Of a stretch of 64,000 nucleotides of DNA, positions 56,105-64,000 are shown one piece after another. The notes under the pieces were generated by a model. The model saw only the letters and a list, made by a program, of their open reading frames with translations. It made no database searches and was not told the origin of the DNA. Position numbers and translations under genes: made by a program. This DNA comes from Tachypleus tridentatus (Eukaryota > Arthropoda > Merostomata > Xiphosura > Limulidae). The stretch covers positions 29,615,276 to 29,679,275 of the forward strand of contig NW_027467782.1 in NCBI RefSeq assembly GCF_004210375.1, in the 5' to 3' direction. The stretch's first letter is position 1. Every line of letters begins with the position of its first letter.

Positions 56105-59100
56105 TGGGATTAAAAACAAAATATATTTAAACACTTGAAAGTTGCACAATAAAAATATGTTTGCAAGCACATGCAGAACAACCTACACACGATAACAAAC
56201 ATCTTAACCAGACTGTGGTTACAAACTGGGCGGAGTCTGTAGCAGTGATGAAGCGCGCGACATTAGCGATGACGTGAGGCAGTGCAGTTGCTGATTACCA
56301 AATTTGAGATAACAAAATAAATGGTGGTAAAAGTTTATTCCCAAACTTTTATTTTCTGTATACAAATTAACAAAGAAAGATAACATCAGTTTTGTAGATC
56401 AATTAAAAGAACACAAAACTGTTTGTTCTGAAGATTTTCAAATAATTTGTGAACAAGCTTACAAAAATTAGTTTTGGTAACTGTGATATACGGTATCCGG
56501 TGTACAGAATGAACAATTACCAGTTTTTAACTTTAAGACAAAACCTGTACAAGTTGTAGTAGACCCACAAGTGACCCAGAATTTTATTTTAAGTCCACCT
56601 AGTAACTACATCTACTATTTTGTTTGATTGATAATCAAAATTTTGAAGAAATTTGTTGAAAAATCATTTCCCTGTGGATGAAGACAATTCTTTTCTGTAT
56701 TAAGTAGTTGTTTTTGTTGTATGTCTTGGTTTATATGTAATCAAATAAAAGTTCAAGTTGAGAGTATGTTCAAATGAACTTTGAGTAGCTGTTAGTAAAA
56801 TATATTAGCTTGGAAAAATCCAATAACTATGAAAAAGTTTATGATTTGTAAATAACTATATTTACTCGTTTTTATTGAAAACCTACAATGCAAATCACAT
56901 GCTTTCTTTGATTTACGTCTTAGATTTTTTGGTACATACATTTTATAGTTATTTATACCAAATATTTAACATACTTTTCCCGTAGCAAAACATTTGTGAT
57001 AATCAAATTCAAGATATTTACTGTGCATATCAAGATCCAGAATAATTCAGTCATTTTGCTTATGTTGTCACAGAACACTAGACAAACTTTCATTATTGTC
57101 ATTACTTTTGTGCTAAGATGGATTTAAGAATATTCTGAAATATATGTAGTTACTTGGGAAAGTACCCAGAGTTTCTCATGTCATTAAATTGATATATTGG
57201 TTGTTTTCCCATATCCTGCCAAGTTAAAGAGGTTGTTACTAACACCAACTCTGGAGCACCCAACATAAAGCTGACTGTGAAAAAAGCATGCACTTTGTAG
57301 GTTGAAACCAACAACCTTGAGTGACTGCCCCTGAGTGATTTAAAGCATTTTTGAATTAAGATATTTTCTGCTATGTTATCAACATTTTCAATTGAAAACG
57401 TTTTTTTTCTTGCAGTTATAGCAGTCACATACACAAATATATATAATTTTTATTATAGATAAACATAACAATTTAATTCCAATGTCATCATCATTCTGTA
57501 ATTAATTTAAAAGTAAATCATTATTTTCAAGTTTTTGGTTAAAAAATAAGTATACAGAAAACATCTCTTACATTATTAATAGATATGAAGCTCTAAAAGA
57601 ACTGGAAATTTTTTAGTGCTATAGAACAAAGGCATTGAAATATTCCAGAATTAAAGAATAACATGTACAGTATGGACTACAGAACATTAACAAATTTATT
57701 ATTTTTAAACATTTCATATTAGTAAAGCAGCATATTTGTGACAGTTAAATATGTACAATATTGTCAGATATATAATAAACCAATCAAGACATTTGAAAAG
57801 TACTCATGTCTTTGAAGTACAAACCAATAAGCTTAATATCTGAAATGCACATATTTTATTGTTAAACTTCTTGAATTATTCAATGATATCTGTTAAACAA
57901 TAGTACCAGTTAGTGGATACACTTATCACTGAAGTAGAGATATTTTAAGGGGAAATCTGCACAGTGAAACAATGGTAGATGATACATTTTAAATATACAT
58001 ATATAAAAGTCATCAGTAATTCTGATCAGTTCTTAAAATGTTTTTCGTTTCACCATTTCATCTAACAGATTTTATACTTATAATATGAGAAAGTATTATC
58101 TAGAAATGTTTAAAGGGTATCAGATTTATCATAGTTTTTCAAGAAGTTTGCTTCTCAATAATAAAATAATGGGATTATTGGTGCTGTACACTACAGTGTG
58201 ATCAAGCTCTTCCCAAAGCACAGTTATTATTATTGCTAATGGTATTGTATATATACATCACCTTCTGATATTGTCTAATCTCCTTCACACAAAGCTATCT
58301 TATTCCTTTTCTTCCCTCCAAGCATTTTTTAAAAAATATTTTCACAATTAGTGCATAATTTCTGAATATGTACATATTATGCAACTACTCACTACCAATA
58401 GTATTGTGCCATCTATATTGATGCAACTAGCTCCATCTGCTATTCCTGCTCAAAGTACACTTTCTTCATCAGCATGCCATTCTTTGAACATGAATTTTCT
58501 CACCCACAGTAACAGTTTAAGAACTTGCTGATTTACTGTTTCATTTTCTTGCAACAGTTTCATCTTACCTTTCTTCCATTCACTTGTAAGATGAAATTTA
58601 GATCAATGTATTGACTAATTAGATACTTGTTATAATATTTACGTTACTGTGATTTCTGGTACGACTTCCTTGAAATTGGTTTTGATTTTATCTGCAGAGG
58701 AGGGACGGATGTTAATTCATAGGACATTAGATTCATATACACAGCCAGCAATTTATTTTTTGTTTCAACATGACAGTGTTCTAAGGAACAATGGAATTAA
58801 TGAAAAGTAAATTTGGAGACTTTTCTCCAACTCTTCTACCAGTTGTTACGTGGCCATATCATTAACTTTTGTGTGTACTTTACATACGATTACTATTAGT
58901 AACATCTAATCCTTTGTTCTGAGTGATATTTGTCACTGTTAACTATGTGTCTTATGATCCTAATTTTCATAAGTATAGGACTTAATTATGTGCCATTTGT
59001 TGTCTTAGTTAATTAGATGTGTAGTAAGTTAGATATGAATTATTAATGTATTTTATAGGTAATCTAAGACAGTTTGCACATTCTTTATGAACTAGATATA

Positions 59101-59385
59101 TTTAGATGGTTTATCCATGAGATATTTATCAGACATTGTTAATTGGATATATTTCAATAGTTTACACATTACAAATCACTATTAATAGTAATATTGCATT
59201 CATTATTCTACCTGATTATTTTTCATCATTGTTGACTATATACCTTATATATACCTATATACCTATATAAAATCTTTTGATTTCTTATGCATTTATTTGT
59301 TTCCCATTTGTGGGGTTGAGTCTTCTCACATTTTTTCATCTATGCTTTCCTTTCAGCATTCTTAAGTCTTCACCAATACTATAAG
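56105..59385. other. 3.3-kb stretch, nothing identified
   Basis: A less AT-rich patch at 56,200-56,300 contains several CpGs (GAAGCGCGCGACATTAGCGA) and may be the old 5' flank of the zinc-finger fragment. The rest is AT-rich with no recognised motif. Confidence 0.35.
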
Positions 59386-59390
59386 AATCC

Positions 59391-62340
59391 CACTCTGTGT
59401 AGGGCATCGACTGGTATGGTATACATTTTATAAAACTTTATAGGAACAAAAGGAGGTCATTAGCTCATCATGGATGTCTCTTCGAACTTCCAAATATAAC
59501 CATCCCTTACTACTCATGTATTCATCTAATCTTTTCTTAAACTCAGTTAAATTTTCTGCCTCCATCACCCTTGAAGGCAGCAAATTTCAAAAACCAAATT
59601 TGTTTGAAAAGTAATACTGTCTAAATTGCAAAAGATTCCTACTCTACCATAGTTTGAATTTTTGACCCCTCATCCTATTGTTTTTACTGCTAGACACAAA
59701 AGTTTGAAGAATCAATATTATTAATACCATTAATAATGTTAAATACTTTAACCAAATTCTATTTGACCCTTCCAGAGAAACCAAATTCAGAGATTTTTAA
59801 CTTGTCCTCATAGAACATTCCAACCATCCCAGATATTGTGTTAGTGTTTCTTCTCCAAATCTTCTCTATCAGTTCAATGTTCTTGAGGAAGAGATACCAA
59901 AACTGTACACTGTACTCTAAATTTGACTTTGCAAGTGATCTCTACAATGAAACAGTAATATCCTTTGTCTTGTATTCAATATTTTTATATTTCTTCTCAA
60001 AATACTATTAATCCTATTACTATCTACCATACTCTGTTTAGATTACTTAAGTGATATTTCTATCACAACATGAAGACCTTTGTCTTCAGCCACAGTATTT
60101 GATATATTCCTATTCAAATTGTAACAATAATTTAAATTGTGAAAACCTACACACATCACATTTTAGATATTTAAACGTCTGTCATGTATTGGCCCGATGC
60201 ATCAAATGATCTAAATCTTCCTGTAAGTCTACAGCATCTCTGATACAGTTATCCACTCCATCTTCAAACTTCAAAATTTTGTTAGTTATTCCAGAATCAA
60301 TATCATTAATATCAGTCACAAACAGCAGAGGACCCAGTACAGAGCTCTGAGGCACACCACTTGTAACTGTGATCTAGTCAGATCTTAACTCCATTTATTA
60401 CTACTTCCTGGACAATTTTCTATATAATTTAACAACATTCCTTCCACATCCACATATTTAGTTTTTGTAACAAGTCTTTTGTGAGGCACCTTACTGAATG
60501 CTTCCCAAAATTCAAGGTAAACCAAATCCATGATATTTCCGTAATCAACATTATCACTTAAATCCTCAAAGAATGTGACAAGATTTGTTAAACAGCACTT
60601 TCCCTTAGTGAAACTATGCTGGCTCTTTGACATTATGTTAATCTGCTTTATTTGACTCTGCAGAGCATCTTTAATCATATACTCCAAAAACCTTCCAACT
60701 ACTGATGTAAGACTAACTGGCCTATAACTGACTGGAAAATGTTTATCATATACTTTAAATATTGGAATAACATTAGCCAACTGCAAGTTTTTTCGTACTC
60801 TTCCACTACTCAATGGCCAATAAAAATATTAGCTAGTTGTTCATAAATATAAACTTTAAGCTTCTAAGACAAACTCTAACATAAAAATTGTTTAGCTTAA
60901 GGATGTATCTATTTTTTTATGTTTCCCAATTTTGTCTTACAATTTTAGAACTTAAAATGATATCTTTTACATCAGTATTTTCCTCATACATTAAGTGCTC
61001 TGGATGAGGTATAACAATTTTATCTTCCTTTGTAAGGACTGAAAATATCATATAATTGAATAAATTTACAATCTCATAATCTTCTGAGATCAGCTCTGCA
61101 CTATATTTTTAAGAGGCCCAATCCCTATCCCAACATTTGCTTATCCATCATACACCTAAAGACCTCCTTATTGTTTAACTTAATCTCTCAGCCAACCCTC
61201 TTCAAAATACAGTGTTTTGCCCTTTTGACTTGTTTTTCTAAACAGCTTTCTTGATTTCAAATGGTACTCCAAGTCATTATTATTTCCAGTAAGTTTAAAT
61301 TTCTTGAGCTTATTATGTTTATCCCTGATATGATCTCTTAAACTTTATCAGCTTTGTCCTTTATTTTCTGTAGAGAATATGTTTGCTCTGTATGTGTAAT
61401 ACTTTCTTCCGAATTTCTTTCCACATCTCTTCAAGATCCCCTTCCAATTTTTTAACCAAATCCAAAGAAGTCAGATCATGTTTCATATTATCAGAATTAG
61501 CTTTCCTAAAATTTGGAATCAGGATTCTATTCTTCAGTTCTGTATGTGGTAAAATTCCAAACCTAATAGTGTAGTAGTTGTATCCTATTCACATTGGATG
61601 TTAATAGTTAATCTAATATATATTCGTTTCTTCTAGTTATGTCACCAATTGGTGTGTAAAAGTATTCTGAACAATTTACAAAAGCTTTTCCCTCTTACTA
61701 TTAGATACAAAATTATCCCAATCAATACCACTGAAACTAAAACCTCCTATAATAACATCTTTTTCAGCTGCCATTCTGATGTCATTATACATTATCGTTT
61801 AGACTCTGATTAGATAGTCTTAAACAAATACCAATTACAAGAATTTTCATTGATATCCATTAACACTAATCCAAGTTAAATCAACCTTATTGCTGTTATC
61901 GTTAATATGCTCTAACTCAACAGGATATAGTTTATTTCTCACACATAAAGTTACTACTCCTCCTTTTTCAACACTCTGTATCTAGTAAATAATTAGTAGT
62001 TTGTTATTTCAACCAAATTTCCTTCGTCGAAATTGTTCAAAGCTAATCCTGAGTTTTTACAATGCTTGGAACTCATCACTTTATCTCTAATACTCCAAGC
62101 ATTACAATCGGAGCAACTAGACATAAATCTTAAAACACATTCACATTTTATGCCTGTTGGATATGTTTTTCTGTCAAGTATAGATATTTCCTGTTTTACT
62201 AATATGCTAGCCTAGTTTAAATCTACCTCTACAGTTGAGTTAATAGCCATTGCTACATGCTTTTCAGTGTAAGCACCTTTTCCAAAAATGATTAATTTAC
62301 CTATTACAGTTATCCCACAAATCCAAGCAACTTATTTGCT
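59391..62340 (-). mobile_element. CR1-like LINE, ORF2 nearly full length but decayed
   Basis: On the minus strand, from the right: endonuclease remnants ('CNAWSIRDKV', 'VIIGGFSFSGIDWDNF', matching the usual GDFN.P.IDW). At 60,813-60,385 comes the reverse transcriptase: 'ANVIPIFKVYDKHFPVSYRP' with 'VSLTSVVGRFLE', 'SQHSFTKGKCCLTNLVTFFE' and 'DLVYLEFWEAFSKVPHKRL'. Next is 'SGVPQSSVLGPLLF' with 'FEDG' at the FADD site. The C-terminal block is 'IELIEKIWRRNTNTISGM', 'YEDKLKISEFGF'. The catalytic Asp of motif A is Glu (YLEF for YLDF) and FADD is FEDG, so the enzyme is dead. Many stops. Clade call CR1/L2-like from motif style. Confidence 0.82.
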
Positions 62341-62546
62341 CATCCCACCATATTAATCTCTTTCTGAAATTCAATGCTCCTGGATAGTAAAAGTGTATTT
62401 GTTTGCTCTGATTTACTTCATATACTACTCTATATACGTGCTTAACTAGACGTACCTAGAACTATAACTGGTACTCGTTTAATGGTGTTCTGCAACACCT
62501 GCAATAGACATGGAGCTTTTCAATAAGATCACATCATTAACCTAGT

Positions 62547-62547
62547 G

Positions 62548-62578
<31 letters not shown>
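62547..62578. repeat. (TA)n(TG)n microsatellite
   Basis: About 11 TA units followed by about 5 TG units. Confidence 0.9.
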
Positions 62579-62579
62579 T

Positions 62580-64000
62580 AAAGTATTAGATATTAATACA
62601 TTTCAAAGTATGATGGATTGTGATCATGGATTTCATGAGTAAAGCAGAAGGGGTTTTCTGTCCACACCTTCCAACCCTTTGATTGAAAAAAATAGGGTCA
62701 GTTTGCTTTTTAAAATAGTGGATCACAGACAATCATTGTACTCTCTCTGTTCTGACATTCCTCTGAACTTCCACAGCATTTCACCCTGTTTTTTACTGGA
62801 GCACTGGAGTTTTCACCAGTTCCAAGCCACTGAGTGAGGTAGACCAAGGAGCCTTCCTACTGAGTTTTGAAATTGATTTTATAATACATACTCATGATTA
62901 TTGACTCAATGAAGGAAGAATTGATAGATAGAATAATAAATTAATTGGTTGGAGCAGATCCAGCCTACATGGGATCCTCTTTGTAATGCTAGAGTACAAG
63001 GGATGCCTCTATTCCTTTAATTACAGTTGCAGAAGGTTTTATTCCAGCTTCTAGAAATGAGATTGAGGGACTTTTTCCATCTTTTAATATTAACTACAGG
63101 AAGTCTACACTGTATTTTTTAAAGTTGGGCAATTGCTCCATGTTCTTTTTATAATTCTAGATGCAAGATGCCTCTTACCCTGTATTTATGGTTGAGTGAA
63201 TTATGATTTTGCCCATAATACTGGTTACAGCTGACCATGTTTTTATGGGTGAGTCGAGATTATGGCTCTACCTCATTTTGGTGTAGTTCATTATTCTTCT
63301 TTTTTTCTTTGGTGATCTTAGAAGTTTGCCTGGTCCAAAAGCTCATTTCCTCTTTGTAAATTTGGTTGCTTGAATTTTGACACATTCTTTACTTACAATT
63401 AGGTTGTTGGGTATATATAACAAAGTCTATATGCCCTATCCACAATATTATGGTTACAGATGAGTTATAGAATGTGTCCAATTGATGTTTATAAAGTAGA
63501 TAGCTAATTTCATTTATACAAAACTACTGCTTGTACTTACTGATCCATTTTACTTGTGAAAACCACTTCCTTTTCTACACAACTTGGTTTGATTTCCTAC
63601 TTCCTATGCAAAGAGCATACTTGTTCCAGAAGTAGTGAGGTACCCCATTTGTGTGCTTCATTCATCTTAGAGCACACCCATTCATTCTGGGTTGTTGCTT
63701 TCAACTAGTTACCCTGTTGTGCACCTAAACTGGCCCTTCTATCTTTATATAGTGGACATAATACCATAACCAAAATTATTTTGCTAACACCAAAATATAT
63801 TTCCTTGGGTACTTCCCACCCATACTCCTCATGGTAAGTTTTTTCAGAACAAGCCAATTCTTGAAAGTGAGGATTGAGGAGGAATAGTTGGTAGCTAGCT
63901 GGTGAAGAGTAGTCGCACAAGATATGCACATGTTCAGAACAAATGCACAAAATTGATGCATAAAATAGGTGCACTGATCGAGAAAATGTTTTTTTTGGCA
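62580..64000. other. Less AT-rich stretch with faint internal repeats
   Basis: Similar phrases recur: CTAGAGTACAAGGGATGCCT (about 62,990) and CTAGATGCAAGATGCCTCTT (about 63,160); CATAATACTGGTTACAGCTG (about 63,215) and AATATTATGGTTACAGATGA (about 63,445). It may be an unrecognised diverged repeat. The minus openings at 63,705-63,974 have no domain. Confidence 0.3.

Noticed and set aside
57150-57434. 94-codon frame, minus strand
   Set aside because: No domain, no splice context, composition like background.
1-64000. LTR retroelements, Polintons or endogenous viral copies
   Set aside because: No long terminal repeats, protease, integrase or capsid motifs were recognised; all retroelement pieces seen are LINE, SINE or Penelope type.

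Overview
The window is 64 kb of AT-rich animal genomic DNA with no bacterial features: no operons, no ribosome binding sites, splice signals instead, and dense short and long interspersed elements. My best guess is a chelicerate, probably a horseshoe crab. This rests on memory that the dominant 276-bp tRNA-derived SINE here is common in Tachypleus/Limulus DNA, and on the mix of Penelope, mariner/Tc1 and CR1-like elements. It is an inference, not a search result. No LTR retroelement, Polinton or viral copy was recognised.

The only convincing host gene material lies at 6.3-20.0 kb. It is a tandem cluster of a small secreted-peptide family. Copy 1 (coding exons 6435-6446 and 7149-7433) has a TATA box, a clean GT-AG intron after codon 4, a 21-residue signal peptide and a cysteine-free mature part of about 77 residues that is strongly basic, Gly/Asn-rich in the middle and Trp-rich at the C-terminus. 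Copy 2 (12.33-12.59 kb) and copy 3 (14.79-15.90 kb) are related but look broken. The cluster grew by duplication of two block types: a gene block (6.3-9.9 kb and 14.6-17.2 kb) and a downstream block (12.5-14.2 kb and 18.3-20.0 kb). SINEs shared or not shared between the blocks give a relative order of events. I do not recognise the family. Its layout and composition resemble an antimicrobial or toxin-like effector family, which is inference.

The rest is mobile and repeated DNA. 0-1.3 kb: two Penelope-like fragments in opposite orientation. 2.9-3.5 kb: a 36-bp tandem repeat with a 203-codon open frame. 3.5-3.8 kb: a foldback element. 4.3-5.1 kb: an internally deleted mariner beside a GC-rich leader that resembles LINE 5' ends. 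22.3-22.8 kb: a LINE ORF1 remnant. 23.4 kb: a 248-bp miniature element with perfect 24-bp inverted repeats. 24.1-26.4 kb: a complete but dead Tc1-like element with a SINE inside one terminus and a 43-bp minisatellite near the other. 27.7-29.5 kb: a SINE cluster. 29.9-30.4 kb: a 50-bp minisatellite. 33.4 kb: a Tc1 fragment. 35.4-40.4 kb: a 1.2-kb duplicated block around a deleted Tc1 and a LINE RNase H fragment with an inverted 5' piece. 54.4-55.7 kb: a 33-bp-class minisatellite. 55.8-56.1 kb: a zinc-finger fragment of a hAT-derived gene. 59.4-62.3 kb: a decayed CR1-like LINE on the minus strand. There is one 500-N assembly gap at 50,546-51,045.

Three SINE types recur, called here tA (about 276 bp), tB (about 115 bp) and tC (about 125 bp). 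Their tRNA-like heads and bodies differ, but they share a similar 3' tail. Long stretches at 40.7-44.8, 45.1-48.7, 51.5-54.4, 56.1-59.4 and 62.6-64.0 kb hold nothing I can identify.
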